A stretch of 64,000 nt of DNA from Curtobacterium flaccumfaciens (GTDB lineage: Bacteria > Actinomycetota > Actinomycetes > Actinomycetales > Microbacteriaceae), in contig NZ_SNVW01000015.1 in assembly GCF_004361695.1 (NCBI RefSeq), forward strand, positions 1-64,000. Direction: 5' to 3'. Every line of letters begins with the position of its first letter. Position 1 is the stretch's first letter. Under the pieces are notes generated by a model, which saw nothing but the letters and a program-made list of their open reading frames with translations, was not told where the DNA came from and did no database searches. Of the stretch, positions 45,306 to 53,366 are shown one piece after another. A program made the position numbers and the translations under genes.

Positions 45306-45655
45306 GCGACCTCGCCGCCGCGCTGGACGTCGTCGGCGCTCGGTGGGCGCTCCTCGTGGTGGAGCGGCTGCTCGAGGGGCCGCAACGGTACGGCGACCTG
45401 CAGCGGGAGCTCGGCGTCCCGACGAACGTGCTCGCCACCCGGCTGCGCGAACTCGAACTGGCCGGGGTGCTGTCCCGGCTGCCGCTCCGGCACAACACCC
45501 GCGCGTACGCACTGACCGAACGAGGACTCGCGCTGCGTCCGGCGATCGACGCGCTCGGTCAGTGGGGTGCTGCGGGGGCCGCGGACGAGCCCGCCACGCC
45601 GCGGGAACCGGTCAACAACAGTCGCAGTCCTGCTCGGCCCGGCGTTCCCCGGTGA
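45302..45655 (+). CDS. HxlR-family winged-helix regulator
   Basis: 117 residues. Winged-helix pattern typical of HxlR: VVGARWALLVVERLLEGPQRYGDLQRELGVPTNVLATRLRELELAGVL, then RAYALTERGLALRPAIDALGQWG. It starts with GTG overlapping the VOC stop. Its 3' end overlaps the end of the convergent CDF gene by about 44 bp. Confidence 0.88.
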   Translation: MSDLAAALDVVGARWALLVVERLLEGPQRYGDLQRELGVPTNVLATRLRELELAGVLSRLPLRHNTRAYALTERGLALRPAIDALGQWGAAGAADEPATPREPVNNSRSPARPGVPR

Positions 45656-46289
45656 GGACGGCGGTGGGGACGGTGCAGGCGTCGCCGCGCCACGCTTCGA
45701 GCCCTTCCCGCACCGCGAAGACCACGATCACGAGCCCGGCGACGGCGTCTGCCCACGTCCAGCCGAACAGGGTGTTGAGCAGCAGCCCGACGAGCACGGC
45801 GGCGGACAGGTAGGAGCAGATCAGGGTCTGCTTCGAGTCGGCCACCGCGGACGCGCTCCCGAGTTCGGTGCCCGTCCGCCGCTCGAGCAGGCTGAGCCCG
45901 GGCATCACCAGCAGGGACACGGCGGCGAGGACGATGCCGACCGTCGAGTGTTCGGGGTTCCGCATGCCGGTGAGGGCGAGGACGGCGTCGATGGAGACGT
46001 ACGCCGCGAGGCCGAAGAACGACACCGCGATGACCCGCAGTGCGACGCGTTCGCGCGCCTCCGGGTCGCGTCCGGAGAACTGCCACGCGACCGCGGCCGC
46101 GGAGAGCACCTCGACGACGGAGTCGAGGCCGAAACCGATGAGGGCGGTCGAGGACGCGACCGTTCCGGCGGCGATGGCGACGACCGCCTCGATGACGTTG
46201 TAGGCGATGGTCGCCGCGACGATCCACCGGATCCGACGCTGGAGGACTCGCTTCCGGTCTGCCCCGACGGGGCCGACGACGGCGGTCAT
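45612..46289 (-). CDS. Cation transporter, CDF-like
   Basis: 225-residue membrane protein with about five or six spans. Charged residues inside the membrane (STALIGFGLDSVVEVLSAAAV and later TWADAVAGLVIVVF) fit a cation diffusion facilitator-like transporter, and the tail ends in a cysteine cluster (DCDCC). It is co-translated with a CmtR-type cadmium/lead sensor, so heavy-metal efflux is likely. Confidence 0.85.
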   Translation of the reverse strand: MTAVVGPVGADRKRVLQRRIRWIVAATIAYNVIEAVVAIAAGTVASSTALIGFGLDSVVEVLSAAAVAWQFSGRDPEARERVALRVIAVSFFGLAAYVSIDAVLALTGMRNPEHSTVGIVLAAVSLLVMPGLSLLERRTGTELGSASAVADSKQTLICSYLSAAVLVGLLLNTLFGWTWADAVAGLVIVVFAVREGLEAWRGDACTVPTAVLTGERRAEQDCDCC

Positions 46290-46639
46290 GCGCCGGGGCC
46301 GCAGCAGAGCGGGACGTCGCAGAGCTCGTCGGTGCACGCATCGCCGTCGTCGACGGCCAGCACGACCTCGAGGAGTGTGCGGATGGCGGCAGCGAGGTGC
46401 GCGTCCGCGATCTCGTACCGGGTGGATCGCCCCTCGGGAACGGCGACCACGATGCCGCAGCCGCGGAGACAGGCGAGGTGGTTCGAGACGTTCGACCGGG
46501 TCAGGGCGAGCGCTGACGCCAAGCGGCCCGGGTAGACCGGCCCCTCGAGCATCTCGAGGAGGATGCGCGACCGCGTGCGATCACCCATCGCGCGGCCCAG
46601 CCGGTGCATGACGTCGAGGCGCGGGGCAATGGTCAGCAT
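46286..46639 (-). CDS. cmtR: ArsR-family metal sensor, CmtR type
   Basis: 117-residue winged-helix repressor. The cysteines that bind Cd/Pb in mycobacterial CmtR are present at the same positions: C57 and C61 in HLACLRGCG and C102 near the C-terminus, here followed by extra cysteines (ELCDVPLCC). It should release DNA when cadmium or lead binds. It is the first gene of the operon, overlapping the transporter by ATGA. Confidence 0.92.
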   Translation of the reverse strand: MLTIAPRLDVMHRLGRAMGDRTRSRILLEMLEGPVYPGRLASALALTRSNVSNHLACLRGCGIVVAVPEGRSTRYEIADAHLAAAIRTLLEVVLAVDDGDACTDELCDVPLCCGPGA

Positions 46640-47216
46640 GCGATGACATTACAGTCGCGGCTGACCAGTGTCGAGTACTGCGTGCCCCGATGGAGCGGGC
46701 CTGGCACGAGCCGGGGACTGTGGAGAACCCGGCTCGCGGGGACCACGTGCATCCCTCTCCGCGTCCCGACCCGAAACGGGAGCTCGGAGTACGTCCGACG
46801 CTACTCGTGATCCGGCCGGCCGCATGGTTCCCAGGGTCGGGCCGCAGACAGAAGCCGGTGGAACCCCGTTCGGGTCGGAGTTCCGCCGGCTCTGCAAGCG
46901 CTCCGCTACCCCCGCGGCGACACGCTCTGCTGCGCGGAACCCGTGCCGGAGCGCGTCGTTGCGTCCGGGGTCCCGCGGTCTTGCTCGTCCGTCGGGGAAG
47001 CTGCTCGAGTGCAAGGCGGCACGATGGCCGACGTCTGCGCAGTGAACATGGGGTGCTTCCGGTCAGCACGGACGATGAGATCGATCCAGCGGCCAGAGTC
47101 CAGGGTCACCTGGTGCGAAGGCTACGCTCCACCGGCCGCCGAGCACCAGGGGCACGTGCGCCGTCGCGCGAGCAGACCGCTTTCCGCCACGCCGAGACGG
47201 GTCCCACGGGGTGGCG
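46640..47216. other. 577-bp region without a recognised gene
   Basis: No frame here has a plausible start, binding site and amino-acid pattern. Short frames on both strands are rich in Arg/Pro/Ser as in shadow frames. The start should contain the promoter of the metal-sensor operon. A decayed gene cannot be excluded. Confidence 0.5.
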
Positions 47217-47954
47217 TCAGCGCTGCGCCGTCGGCCGGACGACCACCTCGCCGACGTCGACGCCCGCGGGCTGCGCGATCGCGTACGCCACGGCGGCGGC
47301 CACGGCGTCGGCCGGCATCGCGATCGCGTCCCGCTGGGCTTCGAGCAGTGCGCGCTGTTCGAGGTCGTCAGTCTTCGTGACGCCCTCGGTCGCGGTGAAC
47401 CCCGGCGACACGACGGTGACGCGCAGCCCGGTCCCGCTCTCCTGCCGCAGCGCCTCGCTGAGGACCCGGACCGCGGTCTTCGTCGCCGCGTACACGCCCT
47501 GCGCCGGCACGATGCGGTGCGCTGACGTCGAGGCGGTGTGGACGAAGTGGCCGGACCCCTGCCCGCGGAACACCGGCAGCGCGGCTGCGATTCCGTTGAG
47601 GACCCCGACCAGGTTGACGTCGACCATCTGCTGCCATCCGTCCACGTCGAGCGCGTCGAACGGTGACACCGCCATGGAGCCCGCGTTCTGGTGGAGGACG
47701 TCGAGGCGACCGAAGCGTGACCGGGCCGACGCGACCAACGCATGCAGCGCCTCCCGGCTGCGCACGTCGGTCTCGACCGCGATCGCTTCGCCACCCGCGT
47801 CGGTGATGCGTTCGACGACGGACGCGAGTCGCTCGACGCGCCGCGCGGCGAGGACGACGCTCGCGCCCCGCGCGGCCAGGTGCAGCGCCGTCGCCTCGCC
47901 GATGCCACTCGATGCGCCGGTGATGGCGACGACCTTCCCCTGGATTCCCTGCAT
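47217..47954 (-). CDS. Classical short-chain dehydrogenase/reductase
   Basis: 245 residues. The NAD(P) motif is TGASSGIG (about 12-19), followed by NAGS and the catalytic Ser...Tyr-x-x-x-Lys (STSAHRIVPAQGVYAATK). The Arg-rich region VVLAARRVERL after the second strand favours NADP. ATG with GGAAGG. It is divergent from a TetR gene; two CGGAC-type palindromes lie between them. Confidence 0.92.
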   Translation of the reverse strand: MQGIQGKVVAITGASSGIGEATALHLAARGASVVLAARRVERLASVVERITDAGGEAIAVETDVRSREALHALVASARSRFGRLDVLHQNAGSMAVSPFDALDVDGWQQMVDVNLVGVLNGIAAALPVFRGQGSGHFVHTASTSAHRIVPAQGVYAATKTAVRVLSEALRQESGTGLRVTVVSPGFTATEGVTKTDDLEQRALLEAQRDAIAMPADAVAAAVAYAIAQPAGVDVGEVVVRPTAQR

Positions 47955-47979
47955 GGTGCTTCCTTCCGGTAGCCTCAAC

Positions 47980-47993
47980 CGGACACACGTCCG
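47980..47993. promoter_or_regulatory. Candidate TetR operator 1
   Basis: CGGACACACGTCCG: perfect 5-bp arms CGGAC/GTCCG around ACAC, 26 bp upstream of the SDR start. Confidence 0.6.
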
Positions 47994-48010
47994 ATTCGTC
48001 GAGAGGTTAC

Positions 48011-48024
48011 CGGACACTTGTCCG
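48011..48024. promoter_or_regulatory. Candidate TetR operator 2
   Basis: CGGACACTTGTCCG: perfect 6-bp arms CGGACA/TGTCCG. It overlaps the TTG start codon of the TetR gene, as expected for autorepression. Centre-to-centre distance to the first site is 31 bp. Confidence 0.6.
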
Positions 48025-48566
48025 TTTCGCCACCACCCCGCCGCGCCGACGCTGCGCGGAACCGCGCCCGCCTGGTCGACGTCGCCCGAGCGGCGCTCGC
48101 CGCCGACCCGACGGCGACGCTGCAGTCGATCGCGCGGCTGGCCGGCGTCGGCCAGGGCACGATCTACCGTCACTTCCCCAGCCGGGAGGCGCTGCTCGCC
48201 GAGGTCTACCGCGAGGACTTCCAGACACTGGTCGCGTCCGCACGCGCGCTGGCAGCGCGGCCGGCACAGCGGGGCGCGCTGCGGTCGTGGCTCGACGCGC
48301 TCGCCGCCTTCGGGTACCAGAAGCACGCGCTGGCCGAGGTGCTCGACGCGGCCACCCGACAGCAGTTGCACGACGAGCAGTACGACGAGATCACCGACGC
48401 GATCGCGGCGCTGCTGGACGCCGGGGTGCGTGCGGGCGAGATCCGGGCCGACGTCGGAGCGGCGGACCTGCTCGCGCTCGTCGCGTTCCTCTGGCAGCTC
48501 GGATCGTCAGCGGCCGAGCGGGTGCCGCACCTGCTCGACGTGGTCGTGGACGGGCTCCGGGCCTGA
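48018..48566 (+). CDS. TetR-family regulator
   Basis: 182 residues. Helix-turn-helix LQSIARLAGVGQGTIYRHFPSREALLAEVY at about residues 35-64 and a helical C-terminal domain. The only upstream start is TTG, overlapping the candidate operator, with GAGAGG 11 nt before it. It presumably regulates the divergent SDR gene. The ligand is unknown. Confidence 0.85.
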   Translation: MSVSPPPRRADAARNRARLVDVARAALAADPTATLQSIARLAGVGQGTIYRHFPSREALLAEVYREDFQTLVASARALAARPAQRGALRSWLDALAAFGYQKHALAEVLDAATRQQLHDEQYDEITDAIAALLDAGVRAGEIRADVGAADLLALVAFLWQLGSSAAERVPHLLDVVVDGLRA

Positions 48567-48686
48567 CGGTCGCCCGCCGCGTCCTGTGTCCTCGCTGCGA
48601 TCGTGGGTCGCGCACTTCGAGGCGGAGACGCAGGAGCCGAGCCCGGCGGGGTCGCCGCATGGCCGTCCCGGCGACACGGGGATCCG

Positions 48687-49049
48687 TCAGAGAGTGCGTC
48701 GTGCGCCGCCCGCCACCTTGCGCTGGATGCTCCGCAACAGACGGACCGCGTCCGCATCACTGATGCCGGTCGTCGTCTCCCATTCGACGCCTGATCCGAC
48801 GACGTCCGACGCGAAGACCACTTCCGTCGCGAGGAGTGCGCTGCGCCAGTCCGAGGACGACATCGATGCTCCTGCGGCCAGGGCCCGGTCGATCCTCTTG
48901 GCCTGGACGAAGAAGTCGGTGGCGCTGCGGAACCCGATCGCGACGGCCATGCTGTCCGTGAGTCGGGCCGGGCCGCCCCACTCGCGCAGACCTGCCCGCA
49001 GGAGGTGCCGCTCGTCGGCGGTGAGTTCGAGATCGTCTCCGGTGGGCAT
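48687..49049 (-). CDS. Hypothetical protein
   Basis: 120 residues starting MPTGDDLELTADERHLLRAGLREWGGPARLTDSMAVAIGF. It is predominantly helical, soluble, and rich in Ala and acidic residues (ATDFFVQAKRIDRAL; LLATEVVFASDVVGSG). I recognise no family. It lies downstream of the NlpC/P60 gene on the same strand but is separated from it by a strong hairpin. Confidence 0.65.
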   Translation of the reverse strand: MPTGDDLELTADERHLLRAGLREWGGPARLTDSMAVAIGFRSATDFFVQAKRIDRALAAGASMSSSDWRSALLATEVVFASDVVGSGVEWETTTGISDADAVRLLRSIQRKVAGGARRTL

Positions 49050-49116
49050 GCCGGTCAGCCTCTCATGCGGGGCCCGCGCCGCTCGAACGCACAGGCGGCG
49101 CATCGGGCCCCGGACG

Positions 49117-49152
49117 CGGAAGCACCCCGCACTGCGAGGTGCGGGGTGCTTC
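49117..49152. terminator. Perfect 14-bp-stem terminator
   Basis: GGAAGCACCCCGCA pairs exactly with TGCGGGGTGCTTCC around an 8-nt loop, directly downstream of the NlpC/propeller gene on the minus strand. A T-rich stretch follows on the plus strand. Confidence 0.8.
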
Positions 49153-49193
49153 CGTTCTTGTGGACGGTGCTGCTGTGGTGCTGCGTTACTGCG

Positions 49194-50726
49194 TTACTGC
49201 GCGAGGATCGCGGGGCTGGTGCCCGCCTTCATGCCCACACTGAACGAGGTCGCAGCGTTGTCGTTCGTCACCGTCCAGAGGTCGCTGCCGTTCGTCTGGA
49301 CCGCCACGACGTAGCCACTGCCGACCGCGGCGATGGCCGGGCTCGTCCCCGCCGCCATGCCGATGTCGAACGCCGTCGCAGCCTTGCCGTTCGTGATCGT
49401 CCACAGCTTGCCGGTGTTGGTCTGCGCCGCGATGACGTAGCCGCCGTTCGAGAGCGCGAGGACCGACGGGCTGGTGCCGTCCTGCATGCCGACCGGGAAG
49501 GCGGTCGCGGCCTTCGTGTTCGTCACGCTCCACAGCTTGCCGGTGTTCGTCTGCGCCGCGATGACGTAGCCACCGTTCGCGGTGGCGGCGATCGACGGGC
49601 TGGTGCCGGCCTGCATGCCGACGCCGAACGACGTCGCGGCCTTGCCGTTCGTGACGCTCCACAGGTCGCCGGTGTTCGTCTGGACCGCGACGACGTACCC
49701 GCTGCCGACGGCTGCGATCGAGGGACTCGTCCCGGCCGCCATGCCGACGTCGAACGCGGTCGCCGCCTTGGTGTTCGTGATCGTCCAGAGCTTGCCCGCG
49801 TTGGTCTGCACCGCCACGACGTACCCGCCCCCGGAGGTCGCGATGATGGACGGGCTGGTCCCGGCCTTCATGCCGACCGGGAACGAGGTCGCCGCCCCGC
49901 CGGAGTCGACCGTCCAGAGTGCGCCGCCCGCCGCCTGGAACGCGGTGACGTACTTCCCGCCGCCCAGGGTGGCGATCGCCGGACTGGTGCCCGCTGCGAC
50001 GCCCACCGGGTACGCGGTCGCGGCCTTGCTCGCCGTCACGCTCCAGAGCTTGCCGGTGTTGATCTGCGCGGCCGTGACGTACGTGGTGTTCTTCACGGTG
50101 CTGCCGCCTGAGCCCGACCCGCTCAGCGAACCGGTCGGTCGCCCGACGACGTCGAGGAGTTGCTCACCGGGCTCCGACCAGAGCGTCTGCTCCTTGACGC
50201 CCTCGCCCGGAGCGGCGGCCGCGACCATGTAACCGTTGCCGAGGTAGATGCCGTCGTGGAGGAAGTTCCCGCCGGTCGTGCCGGTGCTCGTCCAGAACAG
50301 GATGTCGCCGGGCTCGGCGTCGGCCCGCGACACGAGGTTGTTCTTCAGCGCGTTGAACTCGTCGCCGACGACCGGGCGTGACGCCCCGTTCGACAGGTCG
50401 ATCCCTGCCTGCAGGTACGCCTTCCAGACCAGCCCGGAGCAGTCCCAGGCGCTCGGGCCGTTGCCGCCGAGCGAGTAGTAGGTGCTCCCGTTGGGGCCGC
50501 CGTCGCTCGAGCTCCACATGCTCTCCGCGTAGGCGATCGCGCTGTTTGCGGCCGCGGACGGTCCGCCGCCCGTGTTGAGGCCGGGCTGCGCGGCGAGCGC
50601 CGGTGTCGCGAGCCCCACCGCTCCGACCAGAGCGATCGCGGCGGACACGATCCCGATGAACTTGATCCTGACTCGGGAGCGCGTCGTCGCCGGCGTCGAT
50701 CCGAGGTCCCCATGAGTGTGCTTCAC
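49194..50726 (-). CDS. Secreted NlpC/P60 peptidase with seven-repeat PLL-like propeller
   Basis: 510 residues. A signal peptide (RIKFIGIVSAAIALVGAVGLATPALA) is followed by an NlpC/P60 peptidoglycan endopeptidase domain with the nucleophile C96 in AWDCSGLVWKAY and a His in FLHDGIYLGNGY. From about residue 212 come seven repeats of roughly 43 residues, each with G-x-x-x-GTSPxI...GGYVVAxQTNTGxLW, closing on an N-terminal strand as in seven-bladed lectin propellers. It probably cuts cell-wall peptides while the propeller binds a glycan. I start at GTG (VKHTHG), with a weak binding site, so the start is uncertain. Confidence 0.85.
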   Translation of the reverse strand: MKHTHGDLGSTPATTRSRVRIKFIGIVSAAIALVGAVGLATPALAAQPGLNTGGGPSAAANSAIAYAESMWSSSDGGPNGSTYYSLGGNGPSAWDCSGLVWKAYLQAGIDLSNGASRPVVGDEFNALKNNLVSRADAEPGDILFWTSTGTTGGNFLHDGIYLGNGYMVAAAAPGEGVKEQTLWSEPGEQLLDVVGRPTGSLSGSGSGGSTVKNTTYVTAAQINTGKLWSVTASKAATAYPVGVAAGTSPAIATLGGGKYVTAFQAAGGALWTVDSGGAATSFPVGMKAGTSPSIIATSGGGYVVAVQTNAGKLWTITNTKAATAFDVGMAAGTSPSIAAVGSGYVVAVQTNTGDLWSVTNGKAATSFGVGMQAGTSPSIAATANGGYVIAAQTNTGKLWSVTNTKAATAFPVGMQDGTSPSVLALSNGGYVIAAQTNTGKLWTITNGKAATAFDIGMAAGTSPAIAAVGSGYVVAVQTNGSDLWTVTNDNAATSFSVGMKAGTSPAILAQ

Positions 50727-50929
50727 GTCCGAATGCTCGACCCGGTACAAGACGGCGACAAGTCCGGCGTTCGGAGGACGACCGGGGGACAGGCCGCGCT
50801 GCCACTGGCATCGACGCGGCAGAGGTTTACGGAGTCTCAGCCTGGCCGACTCGGACAGGCCCTGCATCGGCTCGTGTCCGTCGTCGTGGTGGTCGTCACT
50901 GAGCCCAGAGACTCCGGGGACAGCATTGG

Positions 50930-51334
50930 CTAGCGGACGCTGAGGTTCGTGACGAGGCGCCCGACGGCGTCGCGCCACCCGCTCGAACCTGCCTCGGCCC
51001 AGAGCTCCGCGAGTTCCCCGTCTTCGCTCGCAGCGGCTGCGACCGCGCGGGACGCCAGCCCGGCCAGCCGTCCGCTCGGCCGCCGCGTGCGAGCGACGAA
51101 CCGCTGGATGCTCTCGGTGTAGACGTCGTCCTGGGTGGGACGCCCCAGTCCGTGCGCAACGACCTCTGCCGCGGCGATCGCGACAGCGGCGTCATCGCTG
51201 TCGAGGGTCGGCCCGGCCTTCGTCGCATGGGTGAGGGCGGCCTTCACGACAGCCCACCGGCGATGACCGTCGAGCTCCGCAGCGAAGTCTGCCGCCGCAT
51301 CGTTGCCCACCGGCTCAGCACTCCACGTCCCCAT
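50930..51334 (-). CDS. DUF4259 protein
   Basis: 134 residues starting MGTWSAEPVGNDAAADFAAEL, the characteristic opening of DUF4259 proteins, followed by Ala-rich helices and a Trp-rich end (ELAELWAEAGSSGWRDAVGRL). The family function is unknown. It is divergent from the ECF sigma-factor gene. Confidence 0.85.
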   Translation of the reverse strand: MGTWSAEPVGNDAAADFAAELDGHRRWAVVKAALTHATKAGPTLDSDDAAVAIAAAEVVAHGLGRPTQDDVYTESIQRFVARTRRPSGRLAGLASRAVAAAASEDGELAELWAEAGSSGWRDAVGRLVTNLSVR

Positions 51335-51512
51335 GCCGCAACGGTACAGGGCACGGTCGGGCTTGACGGGAGGCCGGCGAGGATCTGCGTGGCCGGCGCG
51401 GCCGCCAGCAGCGCTGCGATCTCCGGGATCGAACGAGCACGACACGCCGGCGAGCACGATCGCGTGTCAGGATCGCGTCGTCCTCGACATTGTGGAGTGA
51501 GAGGGGGCGTCA

Positions 51513-52073
51513 TTGAACGAGCAGACCGAGGCCGACGAAGCACTGACTCGTCGGCTGGCGACCGGCGACCGTACGGCGTTGGCCGACGCGTTCGACCGGT
51601 TCGCGCCGACACTGACCCGCTGTGCGTGGGCGCAGAGCGACAGCCGGCACGACGTCGAGGAGGTCGTGCAGGACACCTTCCTCACGCTCTGGCAGCGCGC
51701 CGCCGGCATCCACCTCGCCACCAGTGCCCTGCTGCCCTGGCTGCTGGCGGTCTGCCGCGAACACGTCCTCATGGAGCCGGGCAGCGCTGACGGCCACGCA
51801 AGCGGTACCGCGGAGTGCCCAGGGGACGAGGTTCCCGAAGGAGTCGCCGCTCATCCCGATGCTGACGAAGCCCGCGGACGCCTGCGCTGGATCCGTGACG
51901 ACATCGCGGCCCTGGCACCCACGGACCGACGCCTCTGCGAACTGATCGTGTTGGAGGGCCACTCCTACGCCGAAGCCGCGCAGATCCTCGGCCTCAGCGT
52001 CGGTGCTGGCGCCCAGCGGGTCTCCCGCTCTCGAGCCCGACTGCAGAAGGCGGTGATGCGCGATGAACACTGA
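51513..52073 (+). CDS. ECF-type RNA polymerase sigma factor
   Basis: 186 residues. Region 2 is represented by ALADAFDRFAPTLTRCAWAQSDSRHDVEEVVQDTFLTLWQRA and region 4 by LAPTDRRLCELIVLEGHSYAEAAQILGLSVGAGAQRVSRSRARLQ. The TTG start is preceded by GAGAGGGGG. The linker between regions 2 and 4 is long and acidic. It overlaps the next gene by 11 nt, which should encode its regulator or partner. Confidence 0.9.
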   Translation: MNEQTEADEALTRRLATGDRTALADAFDRFAPTLTRCAWAQSDSRHDVEEVVQDTFLTLWQRAAGIHLATSALLPWLLAVCREHVLMEPGSADGHASGTAECPGDEVPEGVAAHPDADEARGRLRWIRDDIAALAPTDRRLCELIVLEGHSYAEAAQILGLSVGAGAQRVSRSRARLQKAVMRDEH

Positions 52074-52881
52074 GCCCCCCACCGGAGACGACCTGCAACG
52101 CATGCTCGTCGGAATGAAGCAGACCGTGCTCGACCGCGCGGAGGAACGTCGTCCAGCATCCCGCCGTCACGGTCGACGCGCCGGGATCGTCATCGGCGTG
52201 ATCGCGCTGCTCTCGCTCGGTGCCACCGGCGGCGGCGTCGCGCTCGGGATGATCCCGCAGCCGTTCAGCGGAAGTCCCGCCGCCATTTCCACGCCCGACC
52301 CCACGGAGCCGGTCTCGCCGAGCACCCCGGCCGCGGCTCCCGTCGAGAACGCCCCGGTCCCCGTCCCGACGCCGACCCCGACGAAGGCCCCCTTCGCGCT
52401 CGATGATCCCTCGACGTGGACCATCTCGGGTTCCGAGGTCGGACCGGTGGCACTCGGTGGCACGACCGAGGCCGAGAGCGACGACCTCGAGCAGGCGTTC
52501 CAGCTGCTGCCCGCGACGCCGAGCAGCTGCACCGCGCCGGGGACCTGGGCGCGCGACGGCAGCCCGACACTCCTGATCGCCGCGGAGAACGACCGGGTGA
52601 CCGGTGTCCTGATCGGCGCCGAGGGTGACTCCGCGCGGACGACGACCACGGGTCCGACGACTGCGGCGGGGATCGGCGTCGGATCGAGTTCCGACACCCT
52701 CCGCGCGGCGTACCCGTCACTCCACGAGCGGGTGTCGACACCGGACAACTCGTGGTCGCGGTGGGACGTACAGCTCCCCGACGGCCTGGTCTCGTTCCAG
52801 CTCGGCAAGGGCGGTGCGTCCGTGGACTCGATCTGGGTGAGTCCGGATCAGAACCTGCCCACCGCGGTGTGCGATCTCTGA
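52063..52881 (+). CDS. Membrane-anchored protein co-transcribed with ECF sigma factor
   Basis: 272 residues: a 38-residue basic cytoplasmic N-terminus, one membrane span (RAGIVIGVIALLSLGATGGGVALGMI), a Pro/Thr/Ser-rich linker (STPDPTEPVSPSTPAA...PTPTPTK) and an extracytoplasmic domain with two Cys (SSCTAPG and TAVCDL at the end). The position suggests an anti-sigma role, but the cytoplasmic part is too short for a zinc anti-sigma domain and no His/Cys motif is seen there. Confidence 0.75.
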   Translation: MNTEPPTGDDLQRMLVGMKQTVLDRAEERRPASRRHGRRAGIVIGVIALLSLGATGGGVALGMIPQPFSGSPAAISTPDPTEPVSPSTPAAAPVENAPVPVPTPTPTKAPFALDDPSTWTISGSEVGPVALGGTTEAESDDLEQAFQLLPATPSSCTAPGTWARDGSPTLLIAAENDRVTGVLIGAEGDSARTTTTGPTTAAGIGVGSSSDTLRAAYPSLHERVSTPDNSWSRWDVQLPDGLVSFQLGKGGASVDSIWVSPDQNLPTAVCDL

Positions 52882-52921
52882 GGGCCGGAGGCGGGCGGGA
52901 GGCAGTTTGTCCTCGACGGGT

Positions 52922-53356
52922 TCAGGGGCATGCCCAGTCGTGCCCGAACGCCTCGTGCACGCGCCGGAGCGCTTCCGGGTTGCCCCACTCCTGCAGACCG
53001 GAGCAGTCCGCCTTCACGCAGGCCGCGACGAGTCCCCAGTTGCCCACGCTCTCGTAGGCGTAGAGGTACTCCGATGTCGAGCTCGATGAGCTGCCGCCAC
53101 CGCCCTGCTGTTCCGGGAGCTGGACCTGCTCGCCGTCCGGGAACACGAGAACCTGGCCGACTGGATCACAGGTGGGCAGCTGATCGGTGTCCAGCGCCTC
53201 CACCGCAACCGGTGCTGCGGTGGGGCAGGCGGAAAGGGTGGACTCGTTCGCAGCCAACGTCAGGTACCCGTCTCGCGTCCCGTTCTGACTGCAGGCAGTG
53301 ATCGAGAGCGAGGACGCGACGAGCAGGCCGCAGAGCACGGGGATACGCAACACCAC
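52922..53356 (-). CDS. Secreted lipoprotein of unknown function
   Basis: 144 residues with a GTG start, a hydrophobic signal and a lipobox Cys22 (SITAC). The mature part holds six further cysteines (SACPTA, LPTCDP, ACVKADC, WACP), a Gly/Ser-rich loop (GGGGSSSSSTSE) and the YAYESVGNWGLVAACVKADCSGLQEWGNPEAL segment. It is probably disulfide-rich and surface-anchored. Confidence 0.75.
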   Translation of the reverse strand: MVLRIPVLCGLLVASSLSITACSQNGTRDGYLTLAANESTLSACPTAAPVAVEALDTDQLPTCDPVGQVLVFPDGEQVQLPEQQGGGGSSSSSTSEYLYAYESVGNWGLVAACVKADCSGLQEWGNPEALRRVHEAFGHDWACP

Positions 53357-53366
53357 GAGCGTCAGA

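Noticed and set aside
49180-49200. CTGCGTTACTGCGTTACTGC short tandem repeat at the end of the NlpC/P60 gene
   Set aside because: It is only about two copies of a 9-nt word at the stop codon, too short to mean anything alone.
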